A stretch of DNA of 5,397 nucleotides, from NCBI GenBank assembly GCA_022844585.1, contig JALHLM010000427.1, positions 1 to 5,397 of the forward strand, read 5' to 3'. This DNA is from Pirellulales bacterium. GTDB taxonomy: Bacteria > Planctomycetota > Planctomycetia > Pirellulales > JALHLM01. This document shows positions 1 to 5,397 of the stretch, in pieces. The notes below the pieces were generated by a model. That model saw only the letters and a program-made list of their open reading frames with translations, was not told the origin of the DNA and ran no database searches. Numbering within the stretch: position 1 is the first letter of the stretch; each line of letters opens with the position of its first letter. The translations under genes and the position numbers were made by a program.

Positions 1-208
1 CTTCTCCTGGGCATCGGCGCCCGAAATACGAGCTACGACTGACCACTAGGGCAGGGGTTCAGCACACGCGAGTCCTGGGCGAAGTGAGCATTTTTTTGCC
101 CATGCGCGCTCTTTACTGGTATCGGCGTCGCTTGGAGAGTTAGTGGGGGTCGTAGCGCCCGTCGCAGAACCCTCAGTTTTTCCGCTCAGGTGACGAACCA
201 CCTTCTCC

Positions 209-214
209 AAGGAG
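209..214 (+). promoter_or_regulatory. Ribosome binding site of the dockerin/PEP-CTERM gene
   Basis: AAGGAG lies 6 bases upstream of the ATG at 221, a canonical Shine-Dalgarno match and spacing. It fixes the start of the downstream gene. Four of its bases (209-212) could pair weakly with CCTT at 201-204, but the pairing is too short to claim regulation. Confidence 0.8.
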
Positions 215-220
215 CTTAAC

Positions 221-1174
221 ATGCGGTACCGAGTCATGGTCACGGGATTTGCAATCTTCGCTCTGCTGGCTCTTGCCTGCCGATCGGAAGCCGCGAATAT
301 CAAGGTTCAGCCGGTCCTGCGGCATTTGCTGCTGAGCGACCAAACGCCGCTTGCCCCCGGTTCCATCGTGGCGTCGACGCCGGAACGGATTCGCATTGTC
401 GACGGGACCGGACCCCTGCTGGCGACCGTCGATTACTTCGTGAGCATCTCCGCCCTGGCCGGGACGTCGCAGGAAATCGGCTTCGGCAACGTCGTGTTCG
501 ATATTCTGCCCTCGAATCTCGCGGTCGACCCATTGATCGGCGGTTGGTCCCCGGACACGACGCTGGTGGACACCAACGGCGAGGAGTTTGGCGGCGAGGA
601 GCCGATCTGGTCCGACAATGGCGACTTTGGCCGCGATGGCTTGGATTTGAAATCGATTATCGTGGGTCTCTCGCCGAGCGGATTCGGCGCCCAGGGCGTC
701 GATCCACGCCGCACGCTGGCCCAAGAATCCCCCGTCTTCACCGGCTCGACGACGCTGACTTGGGATCCGGCCACCGGCAGTCCCGCGAATCTGCTGGTCG
801 ACGTCGAGGCGTTCAGCACTTACACGTCGAATCTCCTTCTCCGCGAGCGCTTCTTCGGCCAGAAACTGGGCGGCAGCCTGCTGCTCGACGTGGGACCGGG
901 ACAGTCGGGCGATACGGACGCCGATGGCGACGTGGACATCAACGACCTGAACAACGTCCGCAACAACTTCGACGTCACCGGCGAGAACGTTCCGGGCGAC
1001 ACCGCGCCGTTCGACGGACTCGTGGATACGGAAGACTTGAATCGCGTCCGCAACAATTTCGGCGAATCGATCTTCGCCGCCGGAGGGCTGACCGCCGTGC
1101 CTGAGCCCACGACCGCGAGTTTGGCCGTACTCGGGTTTCTCGTGCTGGCTGGCTATCGCCGTGGCCGTCGCTAG
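221..1174 (+). CDS. Secreted dockerin-repeat protein with PEP-CTERM sorting signal
   Basis: This 317-residue protein starts at the ATG behind AAGGAG. Residues 1-25 form a signal peptide with a hydrophobic core at 9-20 and probable cleavage near SEA-A (24/25). Residues 26-225 are a Gly/Asp/Thr-rich, probably beta-rich region that I cannot assign to a family. Residues 231-281 hold two dockerin type I-like repeats. The first has a complete EF-hand-like calcium loop (D231, D233, D235, G236, D237, D239, D242) followed by DLNNVRNNF; the second keeps DG, D269 and D272 and ends in DLNRVRNNF, but the first half of its loop is degenerate. Residues 294-317 are a PEP-CTERM signal: VPEP, a hydrophobic helix (299-311) and a terminal YRRGRR. 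Proteins with this tail are known to be handled by an exosortase and placed at or outside the envelope. The substrate or partner is unknown. The gene ends before a strong hairpin and appears monocistronic. Confidence 0.9.
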   Translation: MRYRVMVTGFAIFALLALACRSEAANIKVQPVLRHLLLSDQTPLAPGSIVASTPERIRIVDGTGPLLATVDYFVSISALAGTSQEIGFGNVVFDILPSNLAVDPLIGGWSPDTTLVDTNGEEFGGEEPIWSDNGDFGRDGLDLKSIIVGLSPSGFGAQGVDPRRTLAQESPVFTGSTTLTWDPATGSPANLLVDVEAFSTYTSNLLLRERFFGQKLGGSLLLDVGPGQSGDTDADGDVDINDLNNVRNNFDVTGENVPGDTAPFDGLVDTEDLNRVRNNFGESIFAAGGLTAVPEPTTASLAVLGFLVLAGYRRGRR

Positions 1175-1188
1175 AATGGTTTGCGACG

Positions 1189-1220
1189 TGGCGGCGAGCC
1201 AGACGGCTGGCTCGCCGCCA
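1189..1220 (+). terminator. Perfect 14-bp stem-loop after the dockerin/PEP-CTERM gene
   Basis: Bases 1189-1202 are the exact reverse complement of 1207-1220, leaving a 4-base loop (ACGG) 15 bases after the TAG at 1172-1174. A stem this GC-rich just behind a stop codon fits an intrinsic terminator. No T-run follows, so it may instead be a 3'-end stabilising or Rho-assisted structure. Because it overlaps any reading of the sigma factor from the upstream TTG at 1181, it also argues for a later start of that gene. Confidence 0.7.
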
Positions 1221-1249
1221 TCGTCCGCGAGATCAAATCCTGGCTTGTC

Positions 1250-1822
1250 ATGGCGTCGTTGATGACCGATCTGGACCAGAAGTCATTCGACGCCTTGGAG
1301 CGGTATCGTCCGCTCCTCAGCCTCTTGGTGAGAACCAAGGTCGACCGCAAGTTGGTCAGCAAGGTCGATCTTTCCGGCATCGTGCAACAGACGCTGTTGG
1401 AGGCCTTCCAATCTCTCAGCAAACTCCGCGACCGTTCGGAGCAGGAGATTTTGGGTTGGCTGCGCAGGTCGCTGGCGAATAATCTAATTGACGAAGTGCG
1501 CCGCGTGCATGCCTGGGGGCGCAATCCGCACGCCGAAGTGTCGATTGAAGCCGCGTTGGCCGATTCCTCGGCGCACTTCGAACAATTCCTGACCAATAGC
1601 GACCTCTGCCCCGCCCAGCGCTGTCAGGAATTGGAGCAACACATGCGTCTGGCGAAATGCCTCTTGCAACTCCCGGAACGCCAACGTCTGGCGGTCGAAT
1701 TGCATCGGTTACAATGCCTTTCGCTCGAGGAGACGGCCGGCGAATTAAAGCTAACCAAGGCCGCGGTCGCCGGCCTGCTCCGCCGCGGCATGCGCCAACT
1801 CCGCGAGTTGATGGAATCATGA
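1250..1822 (+). CDS. ECF-type sigma-70 family RNA polymerase sigma factor, planctomycete type
   Basis: This cytoplasmic sigma factor would direct RNA polymerase to a specific promoter set. From the ATG at 1250 it has 190 residues. Residues 16-86 are sigma region 2, with DLSGIVQQTLLEAF at 40-53 and the WLRRSLANNLIDEVRR stretch of regions 2.3-2.4 just after. A linker follows, and region 4 runs about 128-187: LPERQR near 141, then a helix-turn-helix, SLEETAGELKLTKAAVAGLL, ending in RQLREL. There is no C-terminal extension. The frame is open back to a TTG at 1181, but that stretch covers a strong terminator-like hairpin, so I start after it. The ATG at 1262 (186 residues) is equally possible, and neither has a convincing Shine-Dalgarno site. 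No recognisable anti-sigma factor or Ser/Thr kinase adjoins it; the next gene encodes a TPR membrane protein. Family is secure, target regulon unknown. Confidence 0.9.
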   Translation: MASLMTDLDQKSFDALERYRPLLSLLVRTKVDRKLVSKVDLSGIVQQTLLEAFQSLSKLRDRSEQEILGWLRRSLANNLIDEVRRVHAWGRNPHAEVSIEAALADSSAHFEQFLTNSDLCPAQRCQELEQHMRLAKCLLQLPERQRLAVELHRLQCLSLEETAGELKLTKAAVAGLLRRGMRQLRELMES

Positions 1823-1828
1823 TGGCCG

Positions 1829-1870
1829 GCACGCCCTGGGAACCGGACGTTTGCGCCCGGTTCTGCGTGC
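1829..1870 (+). terminator. Nested stem-loop behind the sigma factor gene
   Basis: GCACGC (1829-1834) pairs with GCGTGC (1865-1870), and inside it GAACCGG (1840-1846) pairs with CCGGTTC (1857-1863). Two further C-G pairs past an A/C mismatch close a TTTG loop. The stem begins 6 bases after the sigma factor stop, which suits a terminator, but no T-run follows. It overlaps the -35-like element of the next gene, so it could also be a regulatory fold. Confidence 0.5.
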
Positions 1871-1878
1871 GGTAGACT
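1851..1878 (+). promoter_or_regulatory. Weak sigma70-like promoter candidate for the TPR gene
   Basis: TTGCGC (1851-1856) and TAGACT (1873-1878) are separated by 16 bases; they match the -35 and -10 consensus at 3 and 4 of 6 positions. Transcription from here would start near 1885 and give a leader of about 30 bases. The match is modest, and a start from further upstream is possible. Confidence 0.25.
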
Positions 1879-1880
1879 CA

Positions 1881-1896
1881 GCGGCGGAAACGCCGC
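1881..1896 (+). promoter_or_regulatory. GAAA-tetraloop hairpin in the TPR gene leader
   Basis: GCGGCG (1881-1886) and CGCCGC (1891-1896) form a perfect 6-bp GC stem capped by GAAA, a GNRA-type tetraloop. It ends directly before GGAAGG (1897-1902), the only Shine-Dalgarno-like sequence ahead of the ATG at 1915, which has a rather long 12-base spacing. It may shape ribosome access or protect the transcript end; the function is inferred. Confidence 0.4.
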
Positions 1897-1914
1897 GGAA
1901 GGCCATCGCCCCCT

Positions 1915-3006
1915 ATGGAACACGCCCCGCCGCCCTCCCGCTCCAAGACGCACCGCGCCCTCGGGCGGCTCGCCGCCGTCGCCGTGTACTGGATCCTGGT
2001 AGCCGCCGCGCTCCTGCGCGTGGTCGACGACTGGCAAGCCTGTTTCATGCTGCTGCTGGGGGCCACGATCGGCCTGATGGTGGAACGCCAACTCGACGGG
2101 CGCGGGTACGCGGGCTGCGCGGTCGGCGCAGCGCTTGGCGCGGCGCTGGGCGACGCGAATTTCTCCTTCAGCATGTTGGATCAGGTCGCCCAATGGCACC
2201 GCGGCTGGTCCGCCGCCGCCGCGGGCGCCTGCGGCGCCTTGCTGAGCCTTCCCTACGCGTGGCTGTGGCGGCGGCTCGATCCGCATTGGGGCCGCGTCAT
2301 GGCGGCCAAGGCGCAGCGCGGGCTGGAGAAGGGTTACGCCGACTCGGCGCTGGCGCAATACACCTATGCGATCGAGTCCCAGCCCCACGAGCCCACGCAT
2401 TTCAATAATCGCGGTCTCGCCTTGCTGCGCTTGGGGCGGCTCGCCGAGGCGCTCAGCGATTTCACCGCGGCGCTCCGCCTCCAACCACGGCTGGCGGCGG
2501 CGCTGTGCAATCGCGCCCTGTGCTTCGTCCAGATGGGCGAAGTCGCTCGCGCTTTGGACGACCTGCAAGCCGCGCTCGAACTCGAGCCGCACAGCGCCAC
2601 GATTCACTTGCAGCGGGGCGTGGCCCGCGTTCACTCCGGCGACGAACGGCAGGCGATCGAAGCGTTCAGCCAGGCCATCGCGCTCGATCCGGGCCTCGCG
2701 CAGGCATATTACGAGCGGGCGGCGGCGCTCGGACGCCAAAAACAGTTCGCCGCCGCGATCGAAGACCTGAATCGCGCCGTCTGGATTTCGCCGGAGTTCG
2801 CCGGGGCGTTCCATCTGCGCGGAGAGGTTCACTCCCAGCAGCGCAACTACACAGCGGCGATTCAGGATTTTTCCACGGCCATCCGGCTTGCCCCGAAAAT
2901 GGCCGAATTCTATCGCAGCCGCGCCGCGGCGTATGAGGCGGCCAGCTACTTCGCCGAGTCCCGCGAAGATCAGGCGCGCGCCGCGCAACTAGACCCGGTT
3001 GCGTAA
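1915..3006 (+). CDS. Four-helix membrane protein with seven TPR repeats
   Basis: This 363-residue protein has a membrane part and a tetratricopeptide part. Hydrophobic segments lie at about 19-37, 42-57, 65-85 (weaker, Ala/Gly-rich) and 97-117. Basic residues before the first (R9, K11, R14, R18) and after the last (R119, R120) suggest, by the positive-inside rule, that both ends are cytoplasmic. From about 127 to the end the sequence repeats with a strict 34-residue period, with repeats starting near 127, 161, 195, 229, 263, 297 and 331. Each carries the TPR pattern of small residues and a closing DP or xP turn (for example AIALDP, AIRLAP, AQLDP). TPR arrays bind other proteins, so this is probably a membrane-anchored scaffold; no enzyme domain is visible. 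It lies 92 bases behind the ECF sigma factor on the same strand and could be functionally tied to it, which is inference only. The TPR assignment is firm, the partner unknown. Confidence 0.9.
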   Translation: MEHAPPPSRSKTHRALGRLAAVAVYWILVAAALLRVVDDWQACFMLLLGATIGLMVERQLDGRGYAGCAVGAALGAALGDANFSFSMLDQVAQWHRGWSAAAAGACGALLSLPYAWLWRRLDPHWGRVMAAKAQRGLEKGYADSALAQYTYAIESQPHEPTHFNNRGLALLRLGRLAEALSDFTAALRLQPRLAAALCNRALCFVQMGEVARALDDLQAALELEPHSATIHLQRGVARVHSGDERQAIEAFSQAIALDPGLAQAYYERAAALGRQKQFAAAIEDLNRAVWISPEFAGAFHLRGEVHSQQRNYTAAIQDFSTAIRLAPKMAEFYRSRAAAYEAASYFAESREDQARAAQLDPVA

Positions 3007-3248
3007 CACGCACCGTCGCGCGCCGTCGAGGTGGTAGATTTGCACGGCCTGACGCCGGGGTAAGGTGAATCGCCTCCGGCGTGGTTGCGAACATGCGCGC
3101 CGAAGCATTGTCTCAGTTCAGTTCGAAGGGTCGGCCACGACCGCTGACATCAACGACTCGATCGCGCCTAACAGGGGCGGAGTTCAGCCAGCCCTGCGGC
3201 AGGGTCAGTTAGAACAGGGCCGGTGGTCAACGGCGCCGGCGGGCGCGC
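3007..3248. other. Non-coding stretch between convergent units
   Basis: I find no convincing gene on either strand here. Short open frames exist but have no family resemblance or credible start. The stretch holds one inverted repeat near the TPR stop (3052-3082) and an imperfect dyad at 3182-3215 with CCCTG/CAGGG arms. It lies beyond the downstream break of the SulP remnant and shows no SulP-like residues in any minus-strand frame. Confidence 0.5.
3052..3082 (+). terminator. Possible terminator stem-loop after the TPR gene
   Basis: ACGCCGG (3052-3058) pairs exactly with CCGGCGT (3076-3082), extended inward by a G-T and a G-C pair around a 13-base loop. It lies 45 bases after the TAA at 3004-3006. 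No T-run follows, so the terminator role is tentative. Confidence 0.35.
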
Positions 3249-3503
3249 TCCGCCAAGCAGTAAGGCGACGATGTAGCCGGGAACCCGCTTGAGCAACTTC
3301 ATGCAGACGATGATTACGATGAGCGCCGCCACCGCCGGCAGCGTCGAGTACGGAGAGATGCTATGAAAGTTGTGCGCGATGGCCTCCATCCGCCCCAAGA
3401 ACTCGCCCGGCACGTGGTCGATTCTCAGGCCGAAAAAGTCCTTGATTTGCGTGCTGGCAATGAGAACGGCGATGCCGTTCGTGAATCCGACGACGACCGG
3501 ACG
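3249..3503 (-). pseudogene. Remnant of a SulP-family anion transporter
   Basis: Read on the minus strand from 3503 to 3249, about 85 codons encode an internal piece of a SulP (sulfate permease/SLC26-like) transporter. It begins RPVVVGFTNGIAVLIASTQI, continues KDFFGLRIDHVPGEFLGRME, and ends with a hydrophobic helix followed by KRVPGYIVALLLGG. This order (membrane helix, KDFFGL, VPGEF, membrane helix, PG-x-x-VAL) is typical of the middle of the SulP membrane domain. Intact SulP proteins have roughly 500 residues or more, so the N-terminal helices, the rest of the transport domain and any STAS domain are missing. No stop or frameshift interrupts the piece. The frame is open from 3524 to 3168, but residues outside 3249-3503 do not look like SulP. 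A GTG at 3413 could serve as a start only by splitting the conserved segment, so I treat this as a non-functional relic. Confidence 0.8.
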
Positions 3504-3524
3504 GGTACCATTTCTGGGCGGCCA

Positions 3525-4355
3525 TCACTTCGGCAGCAGGTCGTCTTCCTCTTCGCCGGCCAGTTTGATTGGCGGTAAGTCCGGTACGGCGGGGCGGGCG
3601 GGGACCGCGTGGCGGTCGATGGGAATTGCCGCGGGGGGCGTTACGCCCGAGGCCGGCCGCGCGGCGGCGGATTCCTGGCCGGCGCGAAGTTTGCCGCGGC
3701 GGCGCTGTTTCAATTCCTCCATCGCCGCCTCGGCCAGGCGTTCGCTGGGCAGGACGATCGACAACTCGTTGTCGTGGACCACTAGGTCCGGCTCGCGCAG
3801 GGCGTCGACGTGATCAGGGCAGGCGAACAGCCGCAGACTGACTTCCTCATCCCAGCTTTTCATCCACAATAGCGCGCCGGCCACCATGTTGATGACGGTG
3901 GTCAGAATCAGGAGGGACAGCAAGATCGACCACATGCCGAAGGTGAATGCCACGAACGCCAACAAGAGCACGCCAGCGCTCAACAGCGCGGCGAACCCGG
4001 CGATATGGAGCGGGTACTCGAAGGCCCGCACGAGCGTTTCGAAGTGCTCGCCGCGGAGATTGTCGGTCCGTCCGCAGCGCCCGCACTGCTGGGGCAGATC
4101 GACATCCCACACGAAGCCGGTACGGCAGTCGCTGTGCGCGTAACGAATCGTCTTGGCGCGGCGGTTGGGCGTGTCGAAAAACGGCAACCAGACCCGCAGA
4201 TTGCACCAGGCCTGGTAGACTCGGGGGCGCAGAAACGAGAGGCTCCGCTCGCTGGCCGCGGCCGCCGAGCGGCGCAACTTCTCCGCGCGCTCCTGGGCGG
4301 CGGAGCCTCGTTGACCGTCAACCGGGGGGACTTCGTGTGCTGGCATCTTCTTCAT
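3525..4355 (-). CDS. Two-helix membrane protein with probable zinc-binding Cys/His cluster
   Basis: I cannot name this 276-residue protein. Residues 1-40 are polar and charged, probably disordered. Around 74-94 lies a cluster H74-x2-C77-x13-C91-x2-C94 (CGRCG), which resembles a zinc ribbon or treble-clef site. Two strongly hydrophobic helices follow at about 117-138 and 141-163 with almost no loop between them, giving a membrane hairpin with both ends on one side. Residues 170-215 look folded (LFACPDHVDAL, then LVVHDNELSIVLPSERLAEA) and include C179 and H182. The tail from 217 is basic, then Pro/Ala-rich, ending acidic (GEEEDDLLPK). The start is the ATG at 4353-4355; M4 is an alternative, and neither has a clear Shine-Dalgarno site. 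Such small Cys-motif membrane proteins are common among planctomycete hypotheticals. Its TGA is followed, 21 bases on, by the SulP remnant on the same strand and in the same frame, which points to a rearrangement just behind the gene. Confidence 0.75.
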   Translation of the reverse strand: MKKMPAHEVPPVDGQRGSAAQERAEKLRRSAAAASERSLSFLRPRVYQAWCNLRVWLPFFDTPNRRAKTIRYAHSDCRTGFVWDVDLPQQCGRCGRTDNLRGEHFETLVRAFEYPLHIAGFAALLSAGVLLLAFVAFTFGMWSILLSLLILTTVINMVAGALLWMKSWDEEVSLRLFACPDHVDALREPDLVVHDNELSIVLPSERLAEAAMEELKQRRRGKLRAGQESAAARPASGVTPPAAIPIDRHAVPARPAVPDLPPIKLAGEEEDDLLPK

Positions 4356-4412
4356 CGTAAGTCGCCGCCGCTTCCGGGGGAAGTTGCGGATTCCGGGTCG
4401 GCGGACGCCCCT

Positions 4413-4426
4413 CGGAAAACTTTCCG
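4413..4426. promoter_or_regulatory. 14-bp dyad in the divergent intergenic region
   Basis: CGGAAA-AC-TTTCCG is a palindrome with 6-bp arms and a 2-base centre, 58 bases upstream of the minus-strand membrane gene and 121 bases upstream of the PSCyt2 gene. A second pair of arms, CGGCGGA (4399-4405) and TCCGCCG (4423-4429), overlaps it. A short AT-rich patch (GAATAATAGT, 4461-4470) contains -10-like hexamers on both strands but no well-spaced -35. The dyad could be an operator for either gene; nothing here proves it. Confidence 0.25.
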
Positions 4427-4534
4427 CCGTTCAGATTGCTTAGCTGCGGGTGAAAGTGGAGAATAATAGTCGCGGTCGAGCGAATTACCGTCGGGACGCG
4501 GGCCGAAGGGAACTCAGGCGGCAGGAAAACACTC

Positions 4535-4541
4535 GAGGAGG
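4535..4541 (+). promoter_or_regulatory. Ribosome binding site of the PSCyt2/DUF1549 gene
   Basis: GAGGAGG lies 5 bases upstream of the ATG at 4547. It is the strongest Shine-Dalgarno match in the window, and it decides the ATG over the GTG at 4544, which would sit too close. Confidence 0.8.
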
Positions 4542-4546
4542 TCGTG

Positions 4547-5397
4547 ATGAGTTCAGCGTTTCGCTGGAGCGTGGCGATCATGTTGCTGTTGAGTAGCGCC
4601 GCAATGCAGGCGGCCACGGTGGGCGACACATCAGGCGGGTCAGATCGCGACCGGATCCTGGCCGAAATAGATGAATTGCTGGCCGCCCAATGGCAGGCGG
4701 CTGGCGTTTCGCCGACGGCGCCGGCGTCGGACGCCGAATTTCTTCGCCGGGCGTATCTCGACCTGGCCGGCACCATTCCGACGGCAGCCGAGGCGCGCGT
4801 GTTCGACGCCGACGCCGACCCGCAAAAGCGGGCGAAGTTGATCGATCGACTGACGGAAAGCCCCGCCTACGCATCGCACCTGGCGAACGTCTGGCGGCAC
4901 ATGCTGTTGCCGGGGGATATGGACATTCAACAGTTCGGCGGCGTACTCGGTTTCGAGCGTTGGCTCCGCGGACACTTCGCCGAGAACACGCGCTACGACA
5001 ACGTTGTCGCCGACTTGCTGGTCACGACGGGCGCGGGAAATGAGAATGGACCGGCGCTGTTCTACACGGCGTTGGAACTCAAGCCGGAGGAATTGGCGGC
5101 GCGGACGGCGCGGATCTTTCTGGGCGTGCAGATTGAGTGCGCCCAATGCCACGATCACCCGTTCGATAAGTGGAAGCAAACCGATTTCTGGGGCTACGCC
5201 GCGTTTTTCGCCCGGCTAAGGCAGGGACCAAGCCAGCGAGTGCTCGCCGCGCAGGTGATCGACACCGACTCCGGGGCGCCGAGCGTGCTGAACAGGTATT
5301 GGTTGGACGCCGGGGGCGCCGCCGACTCGTGCCGCGCGCCGACCCATTGTTCTAGTTGCGCCGTGGTCAACCGGGGCGAGCGCGCCGCAAAGAAGCG
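4547..5397 (+). CDS. Secreted PSCyt2/DUF1549 domain protein, 3' end outside the window
   Basis: The 283 visible codons run off the window without a stop. Residues 1-22 are a signal peptide (core VAIMLLL, probable cleavage AMQA-A), so the protein is exported. From about 36 to 226 it follows the DUF1549 (PSCyt2) family: an N-terminal helix with LLAAQWQAAGVSP, then DAEFLRRAYLDLAGTIPTAAE, KLIDRLTESPAYASH, the YDNVVADLL segment, ELKPEELAARTARIFLGV and C198-A-Q-C201-H202-D-H204-P-F. CXXCH is the shape of a c-type haem site, and the family was named after planctomycete cytochromes, but haem binding and reaction are not established. Family members commonly continue into a DUF1553 domain and often neighbour DUF1501 genes; both would lie beyond 5397. 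Residues 227-283 align poorly with the usual family sequence and contain C262, C268 and C271; this may be real divergence or a sequence error. Family assignment is firm for the first 226 residues. Confidence 0.88.
   Translation, partial: MSSAFRWSVAIMLLLSSAAMQAATVGDTSGGSDRDRILAEIDELLAAQWQAAGVSPTAPASDAEFLRRAYLDLAGTIPTAAEARVFDADADPQKRAKLIDRLTESPAYASHLANVWRHMLLPGDMDIQQFGGVLGFERWLRGHFAENTRYDNVVADLLVTTGAGNENGPALFYTALELKPEELAARTARIFLGVQIECAQCHDHPFDKWKQTDFWGYAAFFARLRQGPSQRVLAAQVIDTDSGAPSVLNRYWLDAGGAADSCRAPTHCSSCAVVNRGERAAKK

Noticed and set aside
1..42. Possible C-terminus of an upstream plus-strand gene (LLLGIGARNTSYD then TGA).
   Set aside because: Thirteen codons cannot be assigned to any family, and other frames also stay open for short distances here.
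91..97. Run of seven T residues that could belong to a terminator of an upstream gene.
   Set aside because: No convincing GC-rich stem precedes it; the nearest arms (GGGC at 77-80, GCCC at 98-101) enclose the T-run itself.
188..212. Mutually exclusive short stems (AGGTG/CACCT versus CCTT/AAGG) that could hide the Shine-Dalgarno site of the PEP-CTERM gene.
   Set aside because: Arms of 4-5 bp are expected by chance at this length, so a switch cannot be supported.
1819..1875. Short ATG frame overlapping the sigma factor stop (ATGA) and coding 18 residues.
   Set aside because: It is very short and overlaps the nested stem-loop; nothing supports translation beyond the common overlap geometry.
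1624..2988. Long minus-strand open frame of 454 codons opposite the sigma and TPR genes.
   Set aside because: It is an antisense shadow of high-GC coding sequence; the plus-strand frames carry clear sigma and TPR patterns while this one is low-complexity Arg/Gly/Ala.
3166..3214. Integron attC-like layout: GCCTAAC and GTTAGAA flanking an imperfect hairpin.
   Set aside because: The second core does not fit GTTRRRY at its last base, the inner arms are very unequal in spacing, and no integrase or cassette gene is nearby.
3065..3292. Plus-strand open frame of 75 codons starting with GTG.
   Set aside because: It has Arg/Ala-rich GC-shadow composition, overlaps the SulP remnant on the other strand, and resembles no family.

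Overview
The window is about 60% GC and looks like a member of the Planctomycetota, most likely close to the Pirellulales. Four independent things point there: a secreted protein that combines planctomycete-style dockerin repeats (two copies of DLNxVRNNF) with a C-terminal PEP-CTERM sorting signal; an ECF sigma factor of the type that phylum carries in many copies; a DUF1549/PSCyt2 protein with a CAQCHDHPF haem-like motif; and isolated genes separated by GC-rich stem-loops, often without strong Shine-Dalgarno sites. The lineage is inferred from protein families, not from a marker gene.

Layout. Bases 1-220 hold no supportable gene. A secreted dockerin/PEP-CTERM protein (221-1174, +) is followed by a perfect 14-bp stem-loop (1189-1220). 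Next comes an ECF sigma factor (about 1250-1822, +), then a structured 92-bp gap with two stem-loops and a weak promoter-like pair, then a four-helix membrane protein with seven TPR repeats (1915-3006, +). Bases 3007-3248 are non-coding as far as can be seen. They separate the TPR gene from a convergent minus-strand block: an 85-codon internal remnant of a SulP anion transporter (3249-3503) lying directly behind a small membrane protein with a probable zinc-binding cluster (3525-4355). A divergent intergenic region (4356-4546) with a 14-bp dyad leads into the 5' part of a secreted PSCyt2/DUF1549 gene (4547 onward, +), which runs off the window.

The genes do not form one obvious pathway. The sigma factor and the TPR membrane protein are the only neighbours that could plausibly work together, as a transcription regulator and a membrane-anchored protein-interaction scaffold, and that link is inference from adjacency. 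The dockerin/PEP-CTERM and PSCyt2 proteins are both exported products typical of planctomycete envelopes. The most distinctive observation is the SulP remnant, which marks a past deletion or rearrangement. I did not see a clear new multi-gene system, CRISPR array, mobile element or RNA gene.
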